Shown here one piece after another: positions 18,258-26,858 of a stretch of DNA of 64,000 bases (its first letter is position 1; each line of letters begins with the position of its first letter). The DNA comes from Bordetella genomosp. 10. Its GTDB lineage: Bacteria; Pseudomonadota; Gammaproteobacteria; Burkholderiales; Burkholderiaceae_B. A program made the translations under genes and the position numbers. Below the pieces are notes generated by a model. That model saw only the letters and a program-made list of their open reading frames with translations. It made no database searches and was not told the DNA's origin. The stretch lies in NCBI RefSeq assembly GCF_002261225.1, contig NZ_NEVM01000005.1, positions 1,798,001-1,862,000 of the forward strand. The letters run 5' to 3'.

Positions 18258-19904
18258 CTAGGTTTTCCGCACCGCTGGGCGCGTAGCGGACGTCTGCCTC
18301 GCCCGTTGCTCCGACCACACGCTGTCCGCCGGGCCATGTTTCACGCGCCGTGCCGTGGCCCGCGCTATCCAGGCGAAGCACCAAGCGCCGATGAAGGCCA
18401 CCACGTCCACGCCTATGGTCGCGGCGCTTCCATGCGCCCATATACCCAGCGAAGGGAGCAGCAGCGCACCCAGCGTGGTCAGCGGGATCGCCACCGTCGC
18501 GGCCGCGCATAGCCACAGCAATTCCACCGACGCCTGAGCAGCACCGCGCGCGAACGCCCAGCCGATGCAGGCGAAGAACACCGCGTAGTAGACGACTTCG
18601 TGCCAGCGGTTGAGATCACCCACATGCCCGTGCAGCCACTTGGCCGCCACGATGGTGGCCGATAGCCCGGCTACGCAGCCCAGGCACACGCCTACGGTGC
18701 CGGCGGCAAGCCAGTAGGTGTCGCGGCGTTGCTGCGGCGTTTCACCATCCTTGCGCGCCCGCTTGCGGCGCGTTTCCACCCATAGCAGGTTGCCGCTATA
18801 GAACAGCCAAGCTCCCGCGAGGCCGAGGAAAAAATAGGCCCACTTGATCGTTGTGCCGCCATATTGGCCGAAGTGCAGGCCATCTATCACCATATCGATT
18901 CGCCACCACGGCTCCTGCCGTGAAGGACTGAAATCGCCGAGCATGTCGCCGCTCACGGCGCTGAGGGTGACGCTTGTGAGAAAAGTGTCCCCTACGTAGC
19001 CAGGCTCGGCGCCCGAAAATTTGACGGCCGCAGATATGTCGCCGGTATTGTAAAAGGTCATCGCATCGGGGGCGTATCCCGGCGCCTGCGCTTGCAGGCG
19101 CTTCAGCAATTGCGCGGGCGGCAGCATGGGGGCCATCTCACCCGTGGGCTTGGGCGGCCTCGTCGGCGCCCAGAATTTCTGGATCACGGACCACTGTTTG
19201 CCACCGTAGATCACGCTGTCCTGCGCCGACCAGAGCACTGCGCCGAATCCGAACGACGTGGCGGTGACGGCCATGACGATGTGGAATGGCAGGCTCGTGA
19301 TGCCGACGATGGTATGCGCATCCTGCCACATGCGCTTGAGGTTCTTGCCCACGCGCAGCGCGAAGAAATCCGCCACCAGCGTCGGCAACAGCATGATCAC
19401 GCCGGCGATCAGCGCCACCCCGTAGAGCAACGAGACCATGCCCATGAAATACGACCCCCATGGATCCGGAATCCCGACCTGCCTGTGAACCTCATCGACG
19501 AACTCGGCCAATTCGGACGGCTCCTCCTGCTTCGTCAGCAGCGTGCCGTCGGACTTGAGCGTCCCCCACCAGTGGACATGCCCATGCGGCTGGCCGGGCG
19601 CGTGCGGCGTATCTTCCACCCAGGTCACCCGTGCAGGCTCGTTCTCGTGACCGCGCAGATGCAGGGTGATGCCTTCCTCCCGTGCCTCGGGGTGCTCGGC
19701 CGCCACCCGCTCGATGAGTTCGGCTGAATCGTCCAGCGGCACGGCCGCCGCGCCCACGGCGGGCGGCGAGGCCCAGCGTGCGATCGGCTCCCGGAACATG
19801 GTCAGCGCGCCGGCATAGAAGGCAATGAACAGCGCAAAGCCACAGGTGATGCCCGTCCAGGTGTGGACGGTCTTGTAGATGCGGAGGATGTCAGAACGGA
19901 TCAT
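18258..19904 (-). CDS. PepSY-associated membrane protein of an iron/siderophore operon
   Basis: 548 residues from the ATG at 19904; a further upstream TTG is less likely. The architecture is PepSY_TM: helix 1 at about 13-35 (WTGITCGFALFIAFYAG), a large periplasmic PepSY region, then helices near 155-175, 200-225 and 340-360, and a C-terminal bundle of about four more helices. Conserved His residues (for example TVHTWTG and DAHTIVG) resemble heme or ferric-reductase ligands. These proteins commonly accompany TonB-dependent siderophore receptors and are thought to reduce ferric siderophore at the inner membrane. It is the last gene of the fecI-fecR-receptor series. Confidence 0.8.
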   Translation of the reverse strand: MIRSDILRIYKTVHTWTGITCGFALFIAFYAGALTMFREPIARWASPPAVGAAAVPLDDSAELIERVAAEHPEAREEGITLHLRGHENEPARVTWVEDTPHAPGQPHGHVHWWGTLKSDGTLLTKQEEPSELAEFVDEVHRQVGIPDPWGSYFMGMVSLLYGVALIAGVIMLLPTLVADFFALRVGKNLKRMWQDAHTIVGITSLPFHIVMAVTATSFGFGAVLWSAQDSVIYGGKQWSVIQKFWAPTRPPKPTGEMAPMLPPAQLLKRLQAQAPGYAPDAMTFYNTGDISAAVKFSGAEPGYVGDTFLTSVTLSAVSGDMLGDFSPSRQEPWWRIDMVIDGLHFGQYGGTTIKWAYFFLGLAGAWLFYSGNLLWVETRRKRARKDGETPQQRRDTYWLAAGTVGVCLGCVAGLSATIVAAKWLHGHVGDLNRWHEVVYYAVFFACIGWAFARGAAQASVELLWLCAAATVAIPLTTLGALLLPSLGIWAHGSAATIGVDVVAFIGAWCFAWIARATARRVKHGPADSVWSEQRARQTSATRPAVRKT

Positions 19905-19914
19905 GCGGCGCCCC

Positions 19915-20211
19915 TTATGCAAAGAACCAGAAGCGGCAGGCGAACAGCGCCGCGAAGCTGACCAGGTTCGCCACGCCTAACCAAAGCCAAGCCGTCGAGC
20001 CGCTGCGGAACAGGAAGCACAGGCCGAACACGAGAATCCAGATAAACGCCACCATATGCCGCAACAGGCCGTAATGGCCGGCCGGCGTGGCCGCGGGATT
20101 GCCTATCGCCAAATAGACGAACAGACCGGCCAACGAGAGCCCTAGGCCGAAACCCAGGATAGCGCCGGCGCTGGTCTTGGCCCACCAGTCGGGGCGGATC
20201 TTTGCAGCCAT
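19915..20211 (-). CDS. Small inner-membrane protein of the iron operon (DUF3649-like)
   Basis: 98 residues from the ATG at 20211, chosen because AAGGAGG stands seven bases before it. It starts one base after the stop of the preceding gene (TGACATG), so translation is coupled. Three hydrophobic helices are predicted (about 12-32, 46-66 and 74-97). The size and place between receptor and PepSY gene match the small membrane proteins (DUF3649/DUF3325) of betaproteobacterial siderophore operons. Family assignment is from memory and function is unknown. Confidence 0.65.
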   Translation of the reverse strand: MAAKIRPDWWAKTSAGAILGFGLGLSLAGLFVYLAIGNPAATPAGHYGLLRHMVAFIWILVFGLCFLFRSGSTAWLWLGVANLVSFAALFACRFWFFA

Positions 20212-20212
20212 G

Positions 20213-20506
20213 TCAGGACCTCCTTGCGCGGCGCAGCGCGACGGCATAGGGAAAGGCGAACAGGCAGACCATTGCTACATGCAGCATCACGAACAGGCCG
20301 GACAGCGGCCGCAAGGCCGCGACCCATGAAGCAAGTCCCGCCGCCAGCAGCAGACAGGCGGCCGCCAGCAAGAGACGATTGGACGATTCGCGTTCAAACC
20401 ATTTCTGATTCGGGCTGGCAAGGTAGAGGCAGGCGCAGCCCAGGATAGTGAACGCCAAGGCGGAAAGGACAAGCATGGTTCGGGTCGACTCCTTGCTCTC
20501 GGACAC
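20213..20506 (-). CDS. Small inner-membrane protein of the iron operon (DUF3325-like)
   Basis: 97 residues from a GTG at 20506. An ATG at 20476 is an alternative, since AAGGAG lies 12 bases before it and none precedes the GTG. Three hydrophobic helices are seen (about 12-30, 45-63 and 67-88), followed by an Arg-rich tail. The LALxLASPNQKW pattern after helix 1 resembles DUF3325. It lies 45 bases after the receptor gene and is coupled to the next small membrane gene, so it belongs to the siderophore-uptake operon. Confidence 0.65.
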   Translation of the reverse strand: MSESKESTRTMLVLSALAFTILGCACLYLASPNQKWFERESSNRLLLAAACLLLAAGLASWVAALRPLSGLFVMLHVAMVCLFAFPYAVALRRARRS

Positions 20507-20551
20507 AATGGCGGCCAGCGCTTGCCAGCCAAGCGCTGACGCACGATTCGA

Positions 20552-22960
20552 TCAAAAATCGATGGAGGCTGACAGCCAGAAGGTGCGTGGTGCGCCGACG
20601 ATGGCGCCGCCGTTGGCGTAGACGCCCCAGTAGTGCTTGTCGAAAACGTTGTTCACGTTGGCACGGAACACGACATCCTTGCCGCCCAGCTTGGTTGCAT
20701 AACGCGCACCCAAGTCCAGCACCGTCCACGGCGGCAGCTTGACCGAGTTGGCGTTGTCCAGATATTGCGCACTGGTGTAGATCACCCGGCTATTCAGCGC
20801 CAGGCCCGACACCCCGGGCACGTCCCAATCCAGGCCCAGGTTGGCGGACCAAGGCGGGGAGCCGGGCGCCTGGTTGCCGTCGTACAGGCCATCCTGCGTT
20901 TTGGTCAATCGACCTTGTAAATAGGTCACCCCACCCAGCACACGCAGGCCGGTCGTCAGCTCGCCGAAGATTGCCCATTCGATGCCGCGGTTGCGCTGCT
21001 CGCCGTCCAGGCGCAGCGTGGGCAGCGGCGAAGTGCTGTTGTCAGTTGTCGTGCTGGGCTGTTTGATCTGGAACACGCTCAGCGTGTTGGTGAAGCTTCC
21101 CGTTTGCAGCTTGGCTCCCACCTCGACCTGCTTGGTCTTGTAGGGTGGAAAGACCTCGCCGGCATTCTGGTAAGTACTGCCAACCGTCGTGCCTTGCGAC
21201 AAGCCCTGGATGACGTTGGCGTAGAGCGACAGATCGTCGGCCGGCTTGACCACCAGGCCGGCCATCGGTGTCCAGGCGCTGGCGTCGTAGCGCGATGTCA
21301 CTGCGCCGCTGTTGGCATCGAAATTGTCGACCTTCACGTGCTGTCGGCGCTCGCCCAGCGTCAGCAGCACGCGGTCGTCGATGAAGCCCAGCGTGTCGGC
21401 CAAGGCCACCCCACTGAGCGTGTTCTCCGACGCCTTCGGAATGTCGGTCGGCGAGACGGGCCAGGAGAGGATGGGCGCCGGCGCATAGATGTTGGTCGAT
21501 TGGGTGGCGCCGGTTGCTCTGGCCACCCAGCTATCCCGGTTCATATACGACGCGCTCAAAGACACTGAATGGCTGACCGGGCCGGTCTGGAATCGGCCGC
21601 GTAAACCCGTCTCGGCGCTTTGTGTCCTGGTCTTGGTAGGCCAGGCATAGGCATACACGTCGGCATCGCCATTGGCTTGCAGATTAGAAATCCATCCTGG
21701 CATGACTCCCTTCATCGTGCCATGCTGCATGCCAAACTTGGCGTAGCCGGTCCAGCGGTCGTTGAAGTCGTATTCGCCGCCAAGGATCGCCGCTTCCGTC
21801 GTCTCCGTGCTTCCGGGGCTACCCGGAAGGATGTCCGTCCGGCCGCTGGGCGCGGCGGGCATCGAAGTCATCCCGTTGCCGACCCAGACCAAGGGGGGCG
21901 AAGCACCGTGCATTCTCTGCTGCACGCGATAGGCGTCCAGCGTCAGGCGCAGTTGCTCACCCCGGTAGTCCAACGCCAGCGCGCCGGTGCTGCCCTCTTT
22001 CTTCTGATCGTGGATATAGCCCTCACCGTTGCTGTAGCTGCCGTTGAAGCGCAGGCCCCATTCGCCGTTGGCGCCGAAGCGGCGGCCCATGTCCACATGG
22101 CCTTTCCACAGCGAATCCGACCCGACACCCAGCGTGAGGCGCGTCAGCGGGTCATCGCCCGCTCGCTTGGGGACGATATTCACGGAACCGCCCACCACGC
22201 CATAGGGCGACATACCATACAGCAGTGCGCTCGGGCCTTTCAGCACTTCCACCCTTTCCGCGAAGTCCGTCGGAAGATCGCCCCAATATGGCGTCATTCC
22301 ATACAGCCCGTCGAACGTCGCATCCCGGGTGGCGACCGAGAAACCCCGAATCTTGATGGCCGATGAGCTGACAGCGCCGCCCGGCAACGATTCACGAATT
22401 GAGGGCTCGTTGCGCAACACATCGAGCACCGAACCAGCCTGCTGGTCCTCCATCAACTGCGAAGTGTAGTTTGTGATGTTGAAGGGCGCCTCCATCACGT
22501 CCACATTGCCCAGCATGCCCAGCCGCCCGCGGCGCGCGACCTGCCCGCCCGCGTAAGTCTCGGGCGGCGTGGTATTGCCGGTCACCGTCACGAGCGGCAG
22601 CGTCGCCATGTCGCCACCGGTAGACGGAGCAGCCTTGATGACGACGGCAGCCCCCTCCCGCGCGGCGATCAATCCACTGCCGGCCAGCAGCCGGTCCAGC
22701 GCTTGGCCCGGCGTCAATGTGCCCGACACGGCCGGGGCGGTTTTGCCGGCCACCAGGGCGGGCTGCACGATCAGTTGCACGCCAGTTTGCAGCGCCCAGT
22801 TGCTCAGCGCCTGGCTTAGCGGCTGCGCAGCAAGGTTGAAAACTGCCGGTTCGCCCGGCAGGCCGGCGGCCATGCCCTGGGCATGGGCAGAGACGGCGGC
22901 AATGCCCAAAGCGACGGCAAGCGCAAGCGGCACCGGGTGGCGCAGCGAGGAAAAGGGCAT
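20552..22960 (-). CDS. TonB-dependent siderophore receptor with signalling (STN) domain
   Basis: 802 residues from the ATG at 22960, preceded by TGGAGA. A signal peptide is followed by an STN domain (about 40-105; LAAQPLSQALSNWALQTGVQLIV), which contacts FecR, then a TonB-box-like LPLVTVTG, a plug (about 145-270) and a 22-strand barrel ending in WLSASIDF with the terminal Phe of outer-membrane barrels. The STN domain marks it as a transducer-type receptor that reports substrate binding to FecR/FecI. The ligand is likely a ferric siderophore; which one cannot be read. Confidence 0.92.
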   Translation of the reverse strand: MPFSSLRHPVPLALAVALGIAAVSAHAQGMAAGLPGEPAVFNLAAQPLSQALSNWALQTGVQLIVQPALVAGKTAPAVSGTLTPGQALDRLLAGSGLIAAREGAAVVIKAAPSTGGDMATLPLVTVTGNTTPPETYAGGQVARRGRLGMLGNVDVMEAPFNITNYTSQLMEDQQAGSVLDVLRNEPSIRESLPGGAVSSSAIKIRGFSVATRDATFDGLYGMTPYWGDLPTDFAERVEVLKGPSALLYGMSPYGVVGGSVNIVPKRAGDDPLTRLTLGVGSDSLWKGHVDMGRRFGANGEWGLRFNGSYSNGEGYIHDQKKEGSTGALALDYRGEQLRLTLDAYRVQQRMHGASPPLVWVGNGMTSMPAAPSGRTDILPGSPGSTETTEAAILGGEYDFNDRWTGYAKFGMQHGTMKGVMPGWISNLQANGDADVYAYAWPTKTRTQSAETGLRGRFQTGPVSHSVSLSASYMNRDSWVARATGATQSTNIYAPAPILSWPVSPTDIPKASENTLSGVALADTLGFIDDRVLLTLGERRQHVKVDNFDANSGAVTSRYDASAWTPMAGLVVKPADDLSLYANVIQGLSQGTTVGSTYQNAGEVFPPYKTKQVEVGAKLQTGSFTNTLSVFQIKQPSTTTDNSTSPLPTLRLDGEQRNRGIEWAIFGELTTGLRVLGGVTYLQGRLTKTQDGLYDGNQAPGSPPWSANLGLDWDVPGVSGLALNSRVIYTSAQYLDNANSVKLPPWTVLDLGARYATKLGGKDVVFRANVNNVFDKHYWGVYANGGAIVGAPRTFWLSASIDF

Positions 22961-22994
22961 GGGTTTCTCCAGATCCAGAAACAAAAACGAATGA

Positions 22995-23008
22995 TTCTTA
23001 TTTAAGAA
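22995..23008. promoter_or_regulatory. Palindrome upstream of the receptor gene
   Basis: TTCTTA-TT-TAAGAA, a perfect 14-base inverted repeat 35 bases before the receptor ATG. It overlaps a weak Fur-box-like stretch that I score at about 11 of 19 positions. It may be part of the FecI-dependent promoter region or a weak Fur site. Confidence 0.35.
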
Positions 23009-23143
23009 GACGAACCATCCGCTGGATACCCTAGCCCCTATATGTCACAATTTATTTCCGATCTTGATAGGTTGACGTTTCCCGGCAATTTCATAAAAAA
23101 GCGCCGTGCTGCGAGTGCCCTGCCTTGCCCGGCGCCGCGGACG

Positions 23144-24265
23144 CTATCGCGCCAGCACAACTTCTACCGCGCCGCCGCCAGCCACTTTCAACTGTACCGG
23201 CAGCGAGGCGGGCAGCACGCGCCGGAAGGTGGCCATGTCAAGCGGGTCGAAGACGCCGGTGATGGGCAGGGCGGCGACGGCGGGGTCGCGGATAAGCAGT
23301 TGCGGGTCGCCGTAGCGGGCGAGTTCGGCCAGCGCATAGTCCAGCCGCTGGTTGTCGAACCGCACGCGATGGTCGCGCCAGGGAGCGATGCCGCCCGCGT
23401 CGACGACAGACACGGCGGAGAGTACGCCCGCCTCGTCGCTCGACACTTGCTGCCCCGCCGACAGGATGATGGCTTGCCCTCCGCCACCGACCGGCGATGC
23501 ACCCGTGGGCGCGTCGATGCGCTCCACTCGCACGGCGCCTTTCTCCACGGCGACGTGGACGCCCCCGCCGCCGGGAATCTGCGGCGTGTGCCGGACGGAA
23601 AAGCGAGTGCCGACGACAGTGATACGCATGGGACCGGCCAGTACGTGGAAAGGCCGCCCGGCATCGCTCTGGACGGCGAACACCGCCTGGCCGTCGAGCA
23701 GCTCCACCTCACGGCGCTGGCGGTAGTAGGCAACCTCCAGCCGCGTGTCGGTGTCGAGCCGCAGGCGGGTGCCGTCGGACAGCGAGACTTCTGACTGCTG
23801 GCCGCGCCGAGTGTGGAAGGATTGGCTGTACAGGGGCCGGGCCTGCCAGTAGTTCCAAACGAGCAGACCCGAGCCGCCGGTAACGGTGGCCACGCCGGCA
23901 ACGGCCAGCCCTGACGCCAGGATGCGGCGGCGCAAAGGCATGGGCTGCTGCACGGGCCGCTGTCGGTCAGGGGCCACGGCCTGCGGATCGGCCTGCCCGG
24001 CGCCGGTATCGGCATCCAGGGCCTGGTCATGTGCCAGATTGCGCTGCAACAGGCTACGCATGTCCGGTGCAATGTCGTCGAACGCTTGCCATTCGCGCTG
24101 CCAGTGGTCGAAGGCTTGCCGATGCGCCGGATCGGCGAGGAGCCAGGTCTGGAAGGCGCGCTCCCCCTCCGCACCGAAGTTCTCGTTGCGGCGCCGGACG
24201 AACCAGTCCAGCGCTTCCTCGCGTGCGCGGGAATCGTCGGCTGGCAAGATGGGATGGGTGCTCAT
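23144..24265 (-). CDS. fecR: FecR-family anti-sigma regulator
   Basis: 373 residues. The cytoplasmic N-terminal domain (about 10-85) contains the family pattern EEALDWFVRRRNE and FQTWLLADPAHRQAFDHWQ, which binds the sigma factor. One membrane helix (about 105-128) follows. The periplasmic FecR domain contains GQQSEVSLSDGTRLRLDTDTRL and VELLDGQAVFAV. It relays the receptor signal to the FecI-type sigma factor encoded 57 bases upstream. The gene lies between sigma factor and receptor, the usual order. Confidence 0.9.
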   Translation of the reverse strand: MSTHPILPADDSRAREEALDWFVRRRNENFGAEGERAFQTWLLADPAHRQAFDHWQREWQAFDDIAPDMRSLLQRNLAHDQALDADTGAGQADPQAVAPDRQRPVQQPMPLRRRILASGLAVAGVATVTGGSGLLVWNYWQARPLYSQSFHTRRGQQSEVSLSDGTRLRLDTDTRLEVAYYRQRREVELLDGQAVFAVQSDAGRPFHVLAGPMRITVVGTRFSVRHTPQIPGGGGVHVAVEKGAVRVERIDAPTGASPVGGGGQAIILSAGQQVSSDEAGVLSAVSVVDAGGIAPWRDHRVRFDNQRLDYALAELARYGDPQLLIRDPAVAALPITGVFDPLDMATFRRVLPASLPVQLKVAGGGAVEVVLAR

Positions 24266-24322
24266 GGGATCGTGCTTTTTATCCAGGTAGACGTGCGAGC
24301 CGCCATATACCCTAGCCTGTTA

Positions 24323-24871
24323 TCAATCATGTCGGGATCGGCTCAGTTTTCTGCGCACGACGGCGGGCGCCTGTCTCGCGCCGGCCGCCTGCGCCCGGCG
24401 GCGTTCGCAGGCGTCCAGCGCGTGCTTGATGTGCTGCTCCACCGCCTTGACCGAGACGCCCATGTGTCGCGCGACCTGGGCATAGGTCATGCCGTCGAAG
24501 CGGTTGAGCATGAACGCCTCGCGGCAGCGCGGCGGCAAGCTGTCGATGGCGGCAGCCAGCGCCGCCACCCCTTGCTGCGCCGACACCGCAGTCTCGGGCT
24601 CCGAGTTGCGGCTGGCGTACGCCGCGTCGGCCTCGGCCTGCGCGTCGGGCACTTCCACGCTGGCGCGCACGTCGGCGTGCCGCTGGTGATCGATTACGAG
24701 GTTGCGGGCGATCTGATACAGCAGCGCGCGCGAGTTCTGCACGAGCTGGCCGCCCTGGCGCGCCGCCAGCACACGGGCGTAACTTTCCTGCGCCAGATCA
24801 GCCGCGGTGTCGCGGTCTTTCACGGCGCGGGCAAGAAAACCCAACAATTCTCGATAGTAGCGCTCAAGCAC
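24323..24871 (-). CDS. fecI: FecI-type ECF sigma factor
   Basis: 182 residues from a GTG. Region 2 is at about 3-65 (YRELLGFLARAVKDRDTAAD, then LLYQIARNLVIDHQR) and region 4 at about 105-160 (LPPRCREAFMLNRFDGMTYA, then QVARHMGVSVKAVEQHI). An in-frame TGA six bases upstream limits the start. It should direct RNA polymerase to the receptor promoter. A good Fur box lies about 90 bases upstream, so expression is expected to rise when iron is scarce. Confidence 0.92.
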   Translation of the reverse strand: MLERYYRELLGFLARAVKDRDTAADLAQESYARVLAARQGGQLVQNSRALLYQIARNLVIDHQRHADVRASVEVPDAQAEADAAYASRNSEPETAVSAQQGVAALAAAIDSLPPRCREAFMLNRFDGMTYAQVARHMGVSVKAVEQHIKHALDACERRRAQAAGARQAPAVVRRKLSRSRHD

Positions 24872-24960
24872 GGATCAGCGATTGCCAAAGGAAAATAAGG
24901 CATTCCCTTCAGCAGACGAGTATCGAGCCAAGGACTAGCCCGGTGCAGGCAGAAAATGGG

Positions 24961-24979
24961 AATTATTATTATTATTATC
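24961..24979 (-). promoter_or_regulatory. Fur box upstream of fecI
   Basis: Read on the minus strand the 19-mer is GATAATAATAATAATAATT, which matches 15 of 19 positions of the Fur consensus GATAATGATAATCATTATC. It stands in a perfect ATT trinucleotide run about 90 bases before the sigma-factor start, an appropriate place for iron-dependent repression of the whole signalling/uptake operon. Confidence 0.75.
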
Positions 24980-25147
24980 ACAGAGGTTGCGGAAATCAGA
25001 CAGCACGGCTGCTGTTGCTGCGCCCTCCCCGAACGATGTCGTGACCTTCAAGCTCATCGTCCATTGTGCATAGGCGCCTTTAACGGGCAGGGATCATGCT
25101 TATGACTAGCAGGCATATATACCTATTGGGCCGCGGCGTCCCCCTCC

Positions 25148-25705
25148 TCAATTGACGGTTATCCCGCGCGCCTTTACCAGTGCCTGCCATTGTTCGCTTT
25201 CATGGCGCGCGAAAACGGCGAACTCAGCGGGTGAATTGCCGACCGGGTCCATGCCGGTACCACGCAGACGTTGCGCCACCGCCGCATCGGCGACGGCATT
25301 GCGCACAGCCTCGGACAGCTTGCCGACAATATCGGGCGGGGTCTTGGCCGGTACGAAGACGCCGTTCCACTCCAGGATCCCCAGGCCAGGGAATCCGCTT
25401 TCGGCAAGGGTCGGGACATCCGCAACTCGGCCATGCGCGCCCTGGCGGCGGCGACGAGATCCGCCAGGGTGCGGATCGGCGAGCCTTCCTTCACCACCAG
25501 CAGCATGGGCGTGGTCACGCCGAATGCCGACGCACCGCGCATAATGGTGTAGCCGTCCGGCGCCGCCTTGGCCACGTAGTCGGCGCCGATGACGCCGCCC
25601 TTTCTCGACGATGACCGACTGGCCCAGCGTGAGGGTCAATTTCTGGGCGAGGACGCGACCGGTGTTGTCCCCGGCGCGGCGGTAATCGTCGAGTTCGAAA
25701 CCAGA
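25148..25705 (-). pseudogene. Broken Bug solute-binding protein gene
   Basis: Pieces of a Bug protein occur in different frames. LAQKLTLTLGQSVIVEK is in one frame; VAKAAPDGYTIMRG through LLVVKEGSPIRTLADLVAAA is in another; VADVPTLAESGFPGLGILEWNGVFVPAKTP to the C-terminal KARGITVN returns to the first. The signal peptide is missing, and about 100 residues between the LADL and VPTLAES motifs are absent, so there is at least one internal deletion plus frameshifts. It directly follows an intact Bug gene on the same strand, so it could be the relic of a tandem duplicate. Confidence 0.75.
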
Positions 25706-25798
25706 TGACGCGGCATGGCCGTCAAATCACTCCCGGTTGGATATCCGGCGCTGCGATGCAGCCGGACGTTCGGGGCCGCGTCACGACGGGCGGGTGGA

Positions 25799-26767
25799 TT
25801 ATTGCTCGACGATATGCTGTTGCGCCGCCAGCTCGCGCAGGCGCTTGATTTCACTGGCGATCAACGCGGCGAATCGCGCCGGCGTACCGCCCATGGGTTC
25901 GGCGCCCTGCTTCAGCAACTGCGTCTTGATTTCCGGATCAGCCACGACCTCGTTCAATGCAGCATTCACTCTCTCGACGATGGGAGCGGGCGTCCCGGCG
26001 GGAGCGAGCACGCCCCACCACGTCTCGTATTCGTAACCGGGCAGCGCCGACGCAATCGTGGGCAAACCGGGCGCGACCGGGCTGGGCGCCAGGCTGGTAA
26101 TGCCTATGCCCTTGATCTTCCCATCATTCACCATGGGCAGCACCACAGGCGCGCTAGCGATATAAACCTGCACCCGATCGCCGATGAGATCGCTGACCAG
26201 CGACCCGACGCCCTTGTAGGGGACATGTGCGATCTGCAAGTCGCCGCCCCGCACTTTCAGCAACTCCGCGCTGAATTGGTTGAGGCTGCCTATCCCGCTC
26301 GAGGCGTAGTTGTACTTACCAGGATGCTCGCGGATGCGTGCGATCAGCTCCTGCGGCGAGGACGCCGGGAATTCGTTGTTCACCGCCACGATCAACGGAC
26401 TGTGCGCGAGCGAGCCTATGGGCGCGAAGCTCTTGATCGGATCGAACGGCAGGTTGTGGCGGATGGCCGCATTCGATGCGAAGGTCGAAGAGGTGATCAG
26501 AAGCGTGTAGCCGTCGGGCTTCTGCCGCGCTACATAGGCAGCGCCCAGGTCACCGCCGGCGCCGCCGCGATTGTCGATGATGATGGGCTGGCCCAGCGCC
26601 TTGGCCAGATCGCGCGAGATGATGCGGGCGACGATGTCATTGGAGCCGCCCGGCGGAAAAGGCACCACTAAGGTAACGGGTTTGTCGGGCCAGCCGGCCC
26701 GGGCCGGCAAGGCCGCGGCCGCGAGCGGAACAGCCAGCGCCAGGCCTCGAATGAGCGATCGAATCAC
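25799..26767 (-). CDS. Bug/TctC-family periplasmic solute-binding protein
   Basis: 322 residues. The signal peptide (about 1-24) ends at PARAG. Landmarks are WPDKPVTLVVPFPPGGSNDIVAR, IIIDNRGGAGGDLGA, KPDGYTLLI, YASSGIGSLNQF and HVPYKGVGSLVSDL. It lies 91 bases behind the enolase-superfamily gene on the same strand, so the pair probably handles uptake and first conversion of one acid substrate. No TctAB membrane genes are close. Confidence 0.88.
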   Translation of the reverse strand: MIRSLIRGLALAVPLAAAALPARAGWPDKPVTLVVPFPPGGSNDIVARIISRDLAKALGQPIIIDNRGGAGGDLGAAYVARQKPDGYTLLITSSTFASNAAIRHNLPFDPIKSFAPIGSLAHSPLIVAVNNEFPASSPQELIARIREHPGKYNYASSGIGSLNQFSAELLKVRGGDLQIAHVPYKGVGSLVSDLIGDRVQVYIASAPVVLPMVNDGKIKGIGITSLAPSPVAPGLPTIASALPGYEYETWWGVLAPAGTPAPIVERVNAALNEVVADPEIKTQLLKQGAEPMGGTPARFAALIASEIKRLRELAAQQHIVEQ

Positions 26768-26858
26768 TGGGGTCTCCTACCTAATTTTTATCATCGTTGA
26801 GGCCTGGGGCGCCGGCCGGCCCGCTCCTCATCAGGCGGACGCGGCGCACGGCTGGCCT

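Noticed and set aside
22990..23010. Strong Fur box at the receptor promoter
   Set aside because: The best alignment matches only about 11 of 19 consensus positions; I list only the palindrome and leave Fur control to the site before fecI.
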